The notes beneath the pieces were generated by a model, which had not been told where the DNA came from, did not search any database, and saw nothing but the letters and a program-made list of their open reading frames with translations. 64,000 bases of DNA, taken from positions 124,001-188,000 of the forward strand of contig JAMWFC010000124.1 of assembly GCA_027475525.1 (NCBI GenBank). Reading direction: 5' to 3'. The position numbers and the translations under genes were made by a program. Numbering within the stretch: position 1 is the first letter of the stretch; every line of letters begins with the position of its first letter. Positions 44,081 through 55,401 of the stretch are shown here, piece by piece. This DNA is from Macrolepiota albuminosa. Taxonomy: Eukaryota; Basidiomycota; Agaricomycetes; Agaricales; Agaricaceae.

Positions 44081-45640
44081 AACTCATTCTTTCCAAATTG
44101 TTGCCATAGTCTCTTTTTCTCTGATACCAGATGTGGCCACCTTTATGCTTCTTGCCACCATTATGGCAGATCTCCTCTTTTTATTTTTGTCAATCAATAT
44201 TGTAGGTGTTAATGTACTTCTTCCAAATTTGGAAGAATATATGGTCATCAACCTGTTTTGAGACAGGACCAAAACTATTTGTTCAGAGGATGTCTGCTGC
44301 AGCATCTCTGACCTCTCCATAGCATCTATATCCAGACCCAGGACTGAAACAATCTATAGTGTCAATTGCAAATAAATCTGGCTCACTGAGCTTAACAACC
44401 AGCCTAGGCCACTGCAAAGGAGTAATTGGTACTGTCCAATAGGCTTCTTTAACATCTCATACTGTGGCTTAAGATTTGAAGGATAAACATGATATGAAGA
44501 GGTATACACTGTTGAAAATCCCTAAGTACATGAGAATCAGAATGAATCAATTGCATGATTAATTGATTGATGTGGATAGGAGAGATTCTGAATAAGTCAA
44601 AACTTTTCAGATTTGTTAGGCTTAGGTATAATCTATAATAGAGATGACTAGACTGGCTCAATAATGTCTTCTACTTGTTCTCTGCTAAATAGCCCCAGAT
44701 ACTTTCCTTTACTGAATTTGGTCTTGATGATTTTCTAAAACAGAGTAGCTAACTGGTCAATAGAATTTTTGTTCTGGAAGGTAAAGGTTTGTGATATTCT
44801 GAGGATTCCAGCATTGAACCCAAACTTAAAATGATGAGCCAGATCAGGAAAGAAATGAGCTGCATTTGCCTTGTTAATTTTTTAGTACTATTCTATGGGC
44901 TGGTATGGCATTGCAAACCTAAACTGATTAAGTAAGTTTGCACTTTTTGAGCTCTATAATTTTTTCTGTCATATCTGGAGCATTTATACTTGTGATCATG
45001 TAACAAGATAGTGCAACCTCAGGGCTTCTGCTAGTCAGTGCACAATTCTTTTTTGTCAGAATTGATGAGCCACCTGCTTTTGTTTCAGGATACATATGCC
45101 TTTTGCCTATTCCAGAGATTTTTTGAGTTGCAATGCCAAATATTATGTGTGTAGTAGCTGAAACATACTACACAAGCTGCATTGGCCAAGCTGTGGGAGC
45201 CTGTAAATGAACCTGTGCAGTAGAAAAAATACTTGCTGCCTTTATTGCCTTTTCTTCACTTATTGCTATTAGTGGCTTTGTGATTGTGCATGGGCAAACC
45301 AAATTGCTTTCTTTTCACTTTTCTGCCTATTGTCAATTCTGACACTTTGCTCTTTAGCATATTTAGATCTTTTTTACCAACAAGACAACCAAAGCAGGTG
45401 TAGCACATGAAAAGGGGATTAATATCCACAATTAAAGCCAGTAGAGTGCCAATGCATGATGGTGACCATATCCACCTCATTCCTGCATAGAGCAAAATTA
45501 AAACACATCAAGTTTTTAGAATAAAGCAAGGCAACCTGATTCAGCACATGATTATATGTGATTATAGCAATGAGTACCAGTTAAAAACACATTATAATAT
45601 GTGGTGATGATGCTCAAATTGAGCTGAGTATTGCATGCAT
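44081..45640. other. Decayed unassigned DNA, possible copia gag trace
   Basis: CpG-poor and stop-rich. Near 44090-44200 the minus strand can be read as ICHNGGKKHKGGHIWYQ, which resembles a ruined copia CCHC zinc knuckle. The rest shows no motif I recognise. CpG content rises again after about 45640, marking the edge of the transposon block. Confidence 0.3.
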
Positions 45641-45802
45641 TACACATAGAGACATCACAACGGTACGTGTCATACGTTATACAGGAGCCTGCTTTGTGCC
45701 GTACCATACGTGTCCAGCGGAGTCTGCTACACTGGAGCGGAGCAGTCCCCACAGTGCCGTAGAATACAGAGCCGCGGACATGTCACAATGTGCTGTATGA
45801 CA

Positions 45803-45902
45803 NNNNNNNNNNNNNNNNNNNNNNNNNNNNNNNNNNNNNNNNNNNNNNNNNNNNNNNNNNNNNNNNNNNNNNNNNNNNNNNNNNNNNNNNNNNNNNNNNN
45901 NN
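45803..45902. other. Assembly gap (100 N)
   Basis: Exactly 100 N, the usual placeholder for a scaffold gap of unknown size. Flanking sequence is CpG-rich single-copy-like DNA. Confidence 0.99.
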
Positions 45903-46525
45903 TTATCCATGTCCAGTGGATGAATAGTCATGTAATTGTCACCCTTTCATTTTCCCAGATTTTTGTAGACGTAATATGGACGATCTACACCGTGTTATCG
46001 GCACGTCATTTGCTTAAAAATAGTGTGAACTCTATGTCTCACACGTTTCACAGGTGCTGTATCCCATACTTATTGCATTGGTTCTTCAGGGACCATCTGT
46101 CATGCTAGGTCTCCACGAAGCTGGAACTTCGATCCATGAAACTCAAATTATGGTCAATATGGATATTGAGTAGTTACTGATAGTAGCCACAACTCTATAG
46201 AACTTACGGTTCGCACGGCGGAGAAAAGTAGTGTTAGGAGTGAGAGGGATCGAGGCACTGACGGGGAGGAGACTTTGGTGTATGGGACGTGACCGAGCAT
46301 GTATCCGTCAGGTCTTTCCTGCTGTTGTAATTGCAAGCATTGCCTAAAACTTTCACGCCAAACACGACCACATGAACCAAATTTCGACTCGATCAAAAGT
46401 GATCGAGAAGATCTGTCAAAACTTTTGCAATTATTCAGTCTCCATTGTCCTTCTCTCTCCGCCGCTCTCTGCGGAACTTTTGGCGTGCTATCAAGCCAAA
46501 TTCAACTCGACTACTGACACTAGCG
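45903..46525. other. Upstream region of the DUS1 gene
   Basis: No gene was recognised between the gap and the DUS1 start. The composition is ordinary, with normal CpG and several pyrimidine-rich stretches near 46440-46470 before the start codon. It probably holds the promoter. Confidence 0.4.
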
Positions 46526-48397
46526 ATGGAATCGACACCACCGAGGAAGAAACTGGAGGGGTATGAGTTCTATAGAGAGGTCTTGGGAAGCCCCAAGTTT
46601 ATCGTTGCGCCCATGGTAGATCAAAGCGAGCTTGTACGTGCTTATCTCTCAAGCTGAAATGTCGTTGATTGCTGGCTCACAGGCGTTTCGGAGACTGACG
46701 AGACGGTACGGTGCACAGGTTAGCTACTCTGATTATCCAATGAATTGTACTAAGCAATCAATAGCTAGTATATACGCCTATGATCAATGCAAAGGTATGT
46801 TGATCACCGTGCCGAATGGAAATAGCTAAGACAATCACATAGCTGTTCGTCGATACAACACACAAATATTACCGTGAACAATACTTTGACATTGCATCAG
46901 GCGAAGAAGGCGCAGCGTCTCTCCCTTCTTCCTCAGATACAGACAGACCACTGATTGTACAATTCTGTGCCAATGACCCCGAGGCCCTTCTCAAATCCGC
47001 CAAGCTCGTCGAGGCGCATTGTGATGCAGTCGATATAAACCTCGGGTGCCCACAGGACATCGCGCGGAAGGGCCACTACGGTTCGTTTTTGCAGGACGAG
47101 TGGGATTTGATTTTTACTATGAGTGCGTATTCCCCTTCCTATTCTTCCTCGACAATCACGATAACTCAACAAAATCAAAGTCAACACCCTCCACAAGAAC
47201 CTCTCTGTCCCCGTGACGGCCAAATTCCGTGTATTCCCCGAGATAGAAAAGACAGTGGAGTATGCGAAAATGCTCGAGCGTGCAGGCGCGCAGATTATAA
47301 CTTGTCACGGACGCACGCGTGAACAGAGAGGACAGAACGCCGTGAGTTCCTCTTTCCCTCCCCGCACACAAAGACACGCTAACACGGACACAAGGGCCTC
47401 GCATCCTATGCACACATCGCTGCCGTCAAACGCGCCGTCTCCATCCCTGTCTTCGCGAATGGCAACGTCCTCTTCGCAGCCGACATACAGCGATGTCTCG
47501 ATGAGACAGGCGCAGACGGCGTCATGTCCGCCGAGGGGGTATTGTACAACCCTTCCTTATTCCGCGGCCTTTCCACTTCCACCTCTAATCCCACTTCCAC
47601 TTCCGCCTCGCCCTCATCATCGATCTCCACATCCACATCCACTCGACAAAAACACCAAGAACTCGACACCTCCGCGACCGTCACCACCTTCGCACTCGAA
47701 TACCTCTCCATCGTCCGCTCGCAGCGCACGCGCACGTCCCCCTCTGCCGTCAAGGGCCACCTGTTCAAAATCCTTCGACCCGTGCTCGGGCGGGAGAGGT
47801 ACCACGATCTCCGAGAGCAGATCGGGAAGGTACGAGTCGATGTGCCACGGCGACTGAAAGTGCAGAAGGAAGAAGGCAAGGAAGATCAGGAGGGGGAGGG
47901 GAGCTGGACGTGGGTGGATGCGTATGCGCGGATCGTCGAGGAGGTGCGGGAGAGACTTGACGATGATATACGGATTGCGACGGAGGATGGTAGGATAGCC
48001 CTTGAGGAGCTTGTGAGGATGGACGAGAAGACGGGATTGGACGTGTTGCCCTGGTGGATTGCGCAGCCTTATTTTAGGCCTCTGCCCGTGCCTGTGGTGG
48101 GGAAGAAGGGAAAAGGTTTGTCGTCGATCCTTGGTCTTCGCATTTAGGATGACTTTTTTCCAGAACCCGCTTTGGAGACCAGGAAAGAGAAGGAGCTGTT
48201 GCATGATTCGACGAACTCGAACTCGCCCGACCCAGGTCTACTTCCTCCTTGAACAGTCATATTGCCCAACTAATCTCACACATAATATGTATCTAGGTTG
48301 TATTCCTGCGAAGCGATCTCCACCCGAAGAGACTGACATGGACGGTGAGGGGAATGGTGATGCGATCGTGAAGAGGGTGAGGATTGGTGGTGTGTAA
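46526..48397 (+). CDS. DUS1: tRNA-dihydrouridine synthase, DUS1 type (502 aa, eight exons)
   Basis: It reduces uridine to dihydrouridine in the D-loop of tRNAs, using FMN and NADPH. By reading splice sites I get exons 46526-46633, 46683-46718, 46765-46794, 46843-47122, 47181-47341, 47395-48115, 48164-48235 and 48297-48397. Together they give 1509 nt with matching phases. All introns are GT-AG, 46-61 nt. Motifs: [17 protein letters not shown] and [10 protein letters not shown] (FMN barrel entry), [20 protein letters not shown] with catalytic Cys127, [13 protein letters not shown] with His194, and VFANGNV and [15 protein letters not shown] (phosphate grip). A Ser/Thr-rich insert (about 30 residues) follows the barrel, then a charged tail. 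An incomplete decayed copy lies at 58530-60804. Subfamily DUS1 is judged from the GHYGSFL block. Confidence 0.92.
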
Positions 48398-49441
48398 TCA
48401 CTCGAGAGAGGGGGAGTCGTTTGCCAAATTGTTGCGAGGAAGTAGGCGTGGTGTGGGTCGGAGGGTTTGGTTGTGAGCAGGAGTGATCAGTAGGTGACCG
48501 AGGGCCTGGAGATACTGTGAGAATAACAAAAAGAATCAACTTACACAGCAGGAAGAGTCTACAAGCCCTCCGGAAGGAAGGAAAAGGTGTTCCCTTGATC
48601 CTTGATCACCGCTTCTAGCTTGGTGATTGTACGGACATTTTTTTCAGAACCCGCATCTGAGATGGAGAAAGAGCACCGGCGTGGACTGGTATGCCAACCC
48701 AAAAGCACAGACGAAGGCCTAAAATACAGCTGAGAAACTCACCACGAGAAGATATCCGTCCTCATCCGTCGTAATCTAGGATAAATCTCGCATGCATCTG
48801 GCCGCAATCGATGCTGGTCTCCGACGGACATAATGTTCTCAAAGTATCTTATCTAACTCTCCTCTCATTACTACACATTTCATTTTCGTACCGATCGACT
48901 TATTCCCGGCCCTTGCTTAACCCGTAGTTCTAGTATATAAGGGGCATTGTATGCTCTGGCTACTTAGAGAAATTCGAGCACTTACCACAGTTCTTCCGTG
49001 TGAACTCAGGCTGACCCTTTGACATCGTGTGACTTAATCCTTGCGTCACACTTGACGTCGTCCACTATTTTACAACATGTGGCGAGATAACTCCCACAGA
49101 GGCCTTTTTATAGTTGTTCCATTCCCAGCCAGTAAGCCCATTCTGATCACCTATACCATTCCAGGGTTTCATGATCACATCAAGCCCATTCAATTGATTG
49201 GTCACTCTCATCGATTTGCAGTTGCAGTCCCCAGGGATGTCTAGCGGCATCCAACGGAACTTTTCAAACGAGTATACAGGTTTACCTGTTTGTGACAGTT
49301 CTTCCTCACGACATTTTTCTTCTTTTCTTTCAATACCACACGACAATCCCATGGTGACTGAAATACTTTCCCTGATCACAAGCTCCATCCGCAAGAGAAA
49401 AATTAGAAAGTCATGATGAACTACTGGTCGTGTCTCGGCGA
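48398..49441. other. Intergenic region, duplicated at 60.1-60.8 kb
   Basis: No gene was recognised. Sequence up to 49144 recurs in decayed form at 60090-60804. The piece 48572-48696 is inverted there. A CTTATATA-like box near 48935 has no assigned gene. Confidence 0.5.
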
Positions 49442-49482
49442 CATAAAACAGGCAACGGATTTCGTTGCGACTCACCACGAAA
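49442..49482 (+). promoter_or_regulatory. Core promoter of HsbA-like gene 1
   Basis: It has a CATAAAA box followed by TTTCGTTGCG and CACCACGAAA, about 25-65 nt before the ATG. The same arrangement precedes gene 2 (52135-52175), while sequence around it has diverged, so these elements are probably TATA box and start-site signals. Confidence 0.5.
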
Positions 49483-49506
49483 TTCTTTATTCTAAAGCTC
49501 TTCACC

Positions 49507-50210
49507 ATGCAACTCAAGAAGCTTTTCGTATTTGTCTCCCTTCCGGTCTTCTCATTCGCTCAGACTACTCCTGCCCAGCTTGAGAGCGACATCAGTAATA
49601 AACTTGCGTCTGCCCTGTCCGGCGACCTTGTTGCCCTCGAAGCCTTCCCCGTCAACAATGGCACACTGGCTGAGGCTATGGTATGTTTCATGATATGCTA
49701 AGGCTGCATATGGCGACCATTTTTCTCACCCAATTTCCTGTCTTGACATAGGCCATTCACGCTGCTCACATTACAACTAATGAAACCATTGCTGCTGTCA
49801 CGAATGACATTGATGTTCGTGTGTAAACAATGCTTTCCTTGGTATTCTAATAATTATTCGATACAAGAATGCCAGCTGTCCATTGTCCGACAGTGATGCC
49901 AATGCTATCCTTGATCTGCTTAATACACAGGTTCAGAGGCTCCAGGAGGCCTTGATGGATGCAATCGCACGCGAGCCAGCCCTCAAAGCCTTAGGCGTGG
50001 TTCCCATTTTCCAAGGGGATTTTGCATTCCTGCAAGCATCCAGTGACGCCATGGCGGCGGCAATCGTTGGCTGTATCTCGGTGTGTCCTTTAGCATAATA
50101 ATTTTGCACAGACGACTGATGGCAACCAGTCAAACGTCGTCCCGAAAGCTGCGGCAGTCAAGTCCGCGATTGATGCTGCATTTGCCTCTGCCGAAGCTGC
50201 CTTCAATTGA
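49507..50210 (+). CDS. HsbA-like secreted hydrophobic-surface-binding protein 1 (182 aa if fully spliced)
   Basis: HsbA family proteins are small secreted proteins. In Aspergillus HsbA coats hydrophobic surfaces and recruits cutinase. Exons: 49507-49680, 49752-49814, 49868-50080 and 50112-50210 (549 nt). A signal peptide is evident (MQLKKLFVFVSLPVFSFA, cut before QTT). Family features are the LESDISNKLASALSGD opening, an FPVNNGTLAEAM helix, a CPLSDSDANAILDLL segment and LGVVPIFQGDFAFLQASSDAM. The last intron is only 31 nt. Without its removal the protein ends at a TAA (50096-50098). Gene 2 keeps the matching segment as coding sequence. Either this gene uses an ultra-short intron or it is freshly truncated. 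Confidence 0.75.
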
Positions 50211-52134
50211 ATACGCAGAAAATGTGATGCAAGTCTCTTCGCTGCTCTTTGGACTTTCAGTTTCCTTTGGTATACTTACAACTCTTACATATGCACCTAT
50301 CACAATTTAAATAGAGGTTTTGTCCTCATGTTTAAATAGCCCATAAAGGCCTATGACTACCCGTTATACGAATACTGCAGGTTTGTTTATGACTGACATC
50401 ACTCATTATAAAGGTTTTTGACAGACCGAAACACCCATATGGACGTCATTTCAAGCCTCCAAGGGATGGGATACGTCTACAGGTCTACTGATGAGTTTTA
50501 TATACATAGAATTCAGACCTCCTGAGCTTCTTTTGTGTATAAAGCAAGACAAAAAAGATTTTGTTCTGCATCTTGACATGCTAATCGAAGTGTGATATTT
50601 GCTGCCGTATTGGTCATTGAATGGCAAAACTCCAATTCATCGTGATAGGGAAATGGTATTCGCCAAAGTATATATGTATACCTTTCAGTATATAACTGCA
50701 AGTGACATTAAGTCTGTGGTTTCTTGGACTGATTCGACACTAATTTGTAATGATCTGGTCAAAATGATAGCGGATGCTGAAGAAATATCTCTGTAAACGT
50801 CAGGCGGCGCTAAGAACATCAAGCTACGTATTCTGATTAGTCTCTTCTTACATATTTGACATCCTCTTTCGACTTGCGTGAATGAACTAGAAATGTGGTC
50901 ACGTATAGTTTTCTGATGAGAAAACAGTGTGGTCACAAGATTTTGAATGTACCTTTTGCAACGCGAATAAGAGAGAAAGAACGCCGCCTTGTGATCGGGA
51001 AAGTGTTGATGGACACCTCATTTACTACAGAACGTGCCTATGTGTATCCACTACATGGGAAGATGGTTTTTTTTTTGGTAAGGGCTTCAAGCAAAATCCC
51101 TCGTCATATTCAGAGCCTTGCATCATTTTACGAGACCTCGTAGGGATTCGAAGACAAGAACATCAACTACGGGTGGAACTTCTATTTATATTTATCATAT
51201 GACAGCTGCTAGTGCGAAAAAGAAAACGGGAGGTTACCTGTTATTTGAACTAAAAGAACAGATTCTTTCCCTGGCTTGTAATCACGGAAATGATCCTCGC
51301 TTTACAGCTATCTCGTAATCATCTCTGAAGACGACACAGAGAAAAGGTTAACACATACGGAAGAAATAATTAATGCGAGAACGACCTGTCATAAACGGGT
51401 AAAACTAGGTGCCGCCCAACATCGTGGGAACCGTGAACGGCCGAGATGAAGATACCTTTCAGGGTTGGTCAATAATTGAAAGGGCTTGATGGCGAGGTGA
51501 TCATGAGAGAACATCTTTTCAAGTATTTCCGCGGAGGAAAAATGGAAATTGACCATGATAAGAGAAGGAATTTGTGTTCTGAAGGGGCTTAGTGGTGATG
51601 GAGCGGCTGTCGTGAAATTGTGTTCGCTAAACTTTTTAAGGGACCTCGAATGTATTCCTATAAGTAGAAGGTTCAAAGAAGCCAATATGCTTGAAAAGGA
51701 ATCTCTGAGATGAATCCAATGCAAGTGATAAAGAGAATTTGCATGTGCAGGAGGTAGAACCTTCATTTGACTGTCAATGATCAGAAGAACTTCTTGAATT
51801 ACTTTGGGACTCTCAGTGCAATGAAGAAGGGATCAACCTTCAGGCTTGCGTGGAATCACTCACTGGCTCTCAACAATGGCGAATTCGAGAGTAGATTGAT
51901 CCGCAGCAGACGAGGTGTGTTGACATTTGAATCTGTCAAAAGACCGATTTCTGAGGTACATTGGGAAACAGCAGAAAATCCTTGAGAAATGCCTGTTGGA
52001 AACAGGTCATGGTGACTCCTGACAAATGGAGTCGTCAGGTAGCAATCCCACGATGATTGAAATACCTTGCCTAATCCGAAACTCCATCGCCAAGGAAAAT
52101 TAAGAAGGTAGAGTAATGATGATCTGGTCCATGA
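50211..52134. other. Spacer between the two HsbA-like genes
   Basis: 1.9 kb without a gene I can support. Several short open frames (for example 50927-51202 plus and 51389-51766 minus) have no recognisable motif and no intron structure. The last about 130 bp resembles the upstream region of gene 1, from a GTGACT-type start at about 52009, so the tandem duplication included the promoter. Confidence 0.5.
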
Positions 52135-52175
52135 CATAAAAGGAGCAACAAATTTCGTTGCGGACCACCACGAAA
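52135..52175 (+). promoter_or_regulatory. Core promoter of HsbA-like gene 2
   Basis: CATAAAA, then TTTCGTTGCG and CCACCACGAAA, as in front of gene 1, 27-67 nt before the ATG. Confidence 0.5.
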
Positions 52176-52201
52176 CACCTCTCCTTTCAAATCTTTCCAC
52201 T

Positions 52202-52894
52202 ATGCAATTTAAGAGTCTTTTTGTCTTGACCTCCCTTCCTGTCCTCTTATTCGCTCAGACCACCCCTGCTGAAATTGAGAACCAGATCAGTAATGTCTTT
52301 GCACCGGCCCTGGCCGCAGATATTGCTGTAATCGATGCATTCACCAACAATAATGGCACCCTCGATGAGGCTATGGTATGTCTTATCTACTAAGACTGCA
52401 TAGATAGCTACACAAGCTCATGTCTTGATATAGGCTATTCACAATGCTAACATTAACGTGAACAACACCCTACTTACTCTCACCAGTGACATCAATGTTG
52501 GGAACTATCTTTATCAATGCCTTCCTTGATTCTCATAATTATTTGGTATAAGACTGCCGGTTGTCGTTTGTCCGATAGCGATTCCATTGCTATCCTTACC
52601 CTCCTTGAGGGTCAGGGCCCCAATATACGGAAGGCTTTGAGGGATCTAACTACACGCGAGCAGGGCCTTGACGCAGTAGGCGCGGGTCCAATTATTCTTC
52701 AGGACCTTTCAACCCTGAAAGAAACCAGTGACGGAGTGGGAGAGGCACTTGTAAGCTGCGTCGCGGTATGTCCTTTGCTGAGTCTTTTTGCACAAACAAC
52801 TGACGCCAACCAGTTTAACGTCGTCCGGGGAGCTAGGGCATTCCAGTCCTCGGTTGATGCTGCATTTGCTCCTGCAATTTCTGCCTTCCAATGA
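52202..52894 (+). CDS. HsbA-like secreted hydrophobic-surface-binding protein 2 (192 aa)
   Basis: It is the tandem paralogue of gene 1. Exons: 52202-52375, 52434-52496 and 52553-52894 (579 nt). The first two exons have exactly the lengths of those in gene 1. The signal peptide MQFKSLFVLTSLPVLLFA precedes QTTPAEIENQISN. The conserved core has AFTNNNGTLDEAM, RLSDSDSIAILTLL and IILQDLSTLKETSDGVGEAL. The third exon reads through the place where gene 1 has its 31-nt intron, adding VCPLLSLFAQ. No acceptor AG remains there. The product is likely secreted and associated with the hyphal surface or hydrophobic substrates. It is intact by all signs. Confidence 0.85.
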
Positions 52895-52979
52895 ATACAC
52901 GTTTTAAATAAGAACTGTAACATCTGTAGCTATCATAAGCGGAATAAAGAGTCTATCCTCATCTTGAATGGACGTTGTG

Positions 52980-53188
52980 TGTTGCAGCTAGACACTTCGC
53001 AGCGGTAACAAACTGATACCGAAGGTTAGCGAATCAGACTGGAGGTCCGTGAGTTCAGAATGATATTCATATTAGCGTTATACTATATACATACCTGGAG
53101 GTCCGTCAGTTCAGAATGAAGCCACGGAACTCCTCCAGGTGAAAATTTACTGCCTTCGTCACGTGAGTGTGGCGACACGATTGCAACA
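52980..53188 (-). repeat. Probable 3' LTR of a copia remnant
   Basis: It starts TGTTGCAG and ends TTGCAACA (inverted ends), 209 bp, directly beside a copia pol terminus on the minus strand. It contains a repeated GGAGGTCCGT-TCAGAATGA phrase (53041 and 53097). The partner LTR is absent, so the boundary is inferred. Confidence 0.5.
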
Positions 53189-53217
53189 CTCCGACCTGAC
53201 GGGGTCACACAACGTCA

Positions 53218-53478
53218 CTGAAGTTCAGCCTGTGAGAATTCTCCAACAAGGCCCATGGCACGTCGATGTCGGTCGACGATGTTGCGGGGCAATGGCTTAG
53301 TAAGAAGATCCGCCACCATCTCGGCGTCGGGGATGTAGTTGGGTTTGATCTTGCCATCGGCCACGGCTTGCCAGAGCCAAAACCGGTGTCTGTTCAGCCG
53401 GCGTCGGGGATGTAGTTGGGTTTGATCTTGCCATCGGCCACGGCTTGCCAGAGCCAAAACCGGTGTCTGTTCAGCCAG
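53218..53478 (-). pseudogene. Copia RNase H C-terminus fragment
   Basis: The minus strand encodes KIKPNYIPDAEMVADLLTKPLPR followed by NIVDRHRRAMGLVGEF and a stop, the typical end of a Ty1/copia polyprotein. Upstream it is duplicated by the exact 77-bp tandem repeat, which shifts the frame, and is then cut off at about 53478. CpG is retained, so the fragment is comparatively young. Confidence 0.75.
53323..53476. repeat. Exact 77-bp tandem duplication (2 of 4)
   Basis: Units 53323-53399 and 53400-53476 are identical over 77 bp, inside the copia fragment. Confidence 0.9.
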
Positions 53479-53689
53479 CCATAATGATGCATTATACTGT
53501 CTAACTAGACATGTATATAACGAATTTTCTTCTGTAATGTATCAGATAAATACGATTAAAATTATAAGAAAAGATTTAATCAAACATTTGAACAAGAAGA
53601 TACTGCTTTGTCTTGGCCACAGAAGTTCCATTGGCAGCTACAGCACGCTTGCAGCTATGGGTACCAGCAGTGTGAGTAAGTATCTTCAA

Positions 53690-54900
53690 ACAGCCTCAAA
53701 CATTGTTCATGCACTCCTTCCAAAGATTATGGGAATCTTCTTGCCACTGGTTACTCAAACCAGCACATTGCCCCCACCATGCAAGCAAGATCATTATGAT
53801 TAGCATCCTGTTTGGGCCACCTTTGCACAGCACCGCCCAGATATCTTCACCTTCCATATCAGTGGGTAAATTGGCAAGAGCAACAGGCATGACATTTGAG
53901 GTAGCCTTGCACACATTTGGCTAGATCCCCTTCCACCATTTGACAGTTGCCAAACCAAATTCCATTGAATACAAATAATGACAATATCATTGTAGGCACA
54001 GCAGTACTTGATAGTTCAAGTTTTCCACTTTTCAGGATGCTCCTTGGCACCTGGCAATGCCTCAGAAAGTAAGGTTAGTCATAAAAAGAGGGTTTGACAG
54101 AAAACATATTTACCTTGCCATTATGATACCTTAGGGCTGCTTCAAATTCCTTCCATGTGGCTACACAGCAATGCCAGTTCTCACCAAGCTCTTGTGTTGT
54201 AAAATGAGCATGGGCAGCATCTAACCAATCAGGATGTTGAAAAGGGCCAGGTTCAATGTTTTCTTTCTCCTTGAAGACTTGTGAAGATTTTGAAGCAGTG
54301 CTGATTTCATTGAGTTTATCAGCACAAGTCAATGGAATGACTGTCTTGCCACTATGCAATGTGTTTGGCATATGAGATGCTGACAGTTGTGGATGCACAG
54401 CAGGTGCTGGAGTAGTGGGTAAATGTGTCACAGTGTGAGCCAGAGCATTTGTGATGGCAGACTCAGAGATCATGGGTCAAACTGTTGTCACCATGGATTC
54501 TGTTGGTTTGTTGGTGGATTCAATGAATATATTTGTTGGTGCTGAGGGTGTAAATACAGCTATAGCAGGTGTGGCCATGGGCATGGCAGGTATACTTCAT
54601 GGCAGGTATACTTGATAAAGGGCTCATCAATTTCACAGAAAGTGAACCAAGTGACAAATCAGAATTAGAAGTATTCCCTAAAAGAGAATTTTCAAATGAA
54701 AAGTTAAATAGTGCCAAATTTGACTGAGGCTGGAGTGATGCATTTACTTGATCTAAGTTGGTAGTAGGAGATACTAGGCCAGCATCAAAGGGAAAGCTGA
54801 GGCCAAAGTCATAGTTTTCAGTACCTGCAGTAAGGTTGTTGGAGAGCTGGTAGTTGTCAGGCATATGCATGCCAATTGTGGAATACAGTGACAACAATAG
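53690..54900 (-). pseudogene. Decayed gene of a basidiomycete family of unknown function
   Basis: The minus-strand pieces in order are 54520-54897 (no motif), 54075-54473 (QHPDWLDAAHAHFTTQELGENW, WKEFEAALRYHNG), 53859-54050 and 53696-53914 (GPNRMLIIMILLAWWGQCA). The pattern P-W-L..A...L....LG..W..L...W..FE followed by a WWG segment recalls a protein family that is abundant in mushroom genomes and often near transposons; I know no function for it. Stops, frameshifts and CpG loss show it is dead. No boundaries could be fixed. Confidence 0.4.
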
Positions 54901-55401
54901 ATTTCCTGCATTCAGCCTATCTCAAAAATTGAAGAAGGCTATACAAAGCCCATCAATTAGTTGTGTGCCTGGATTATTTAGTAGAATACAATTACTTACA
55001 GTCAGATGCTTGAGACATGATGTTTTACACATTAGTTTCTGATAATGATATGGTATTATCTATTGAACATAAGAAAAAGAATAATGAATGTTCAATGAAC
55101 AATGATGCATTACTCCATAGTGGATGCTTCATTAGACCCTTATAAAAATGCATTACTTTCTGTAAAAGTATTGGTCATATCAAACTAGACTCAACAAATG
55201 CATCATGTACCACCTAGCATGTGAATATTGTTATTTAGTGATGGAGCTGAAGAATTGGCACTAAACATGGAGTCTGAAGTCAAATCAATAAAAGCAATGC
55301 ACAAGAAAAAGACTGTTTAGCAAGAGACTTTGTCATTTCACCATCTGTGCATGTCATTTTTTCTGTCTTGTTGCTCTTTCTCTTATTGCATGTCTTGGTA
55401 C
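54901..55401. other. AT-rich spacer, nothing recognised
   Basis: No gene, repeat end or RNA was seen. CpG-poor, continuous with the decayed gene to its left. Confidence 0.4.

Noticed and set aside
47406..48204. Long minus-strand frames opposite DUS1
   Set aside because: They are shadows of the DUS1 exons. Splice sites, phases and protein motifs all support the plus strand.
49065..49517. 150-codon minus-strand open frame opposite the HsbA gene 1 promoter
   Set aside because: It overlaps the conserved promoter and start of a well-supported gene, has no recognised domain, and its left part is also present in the decayed duplicate without conservation of the frame.
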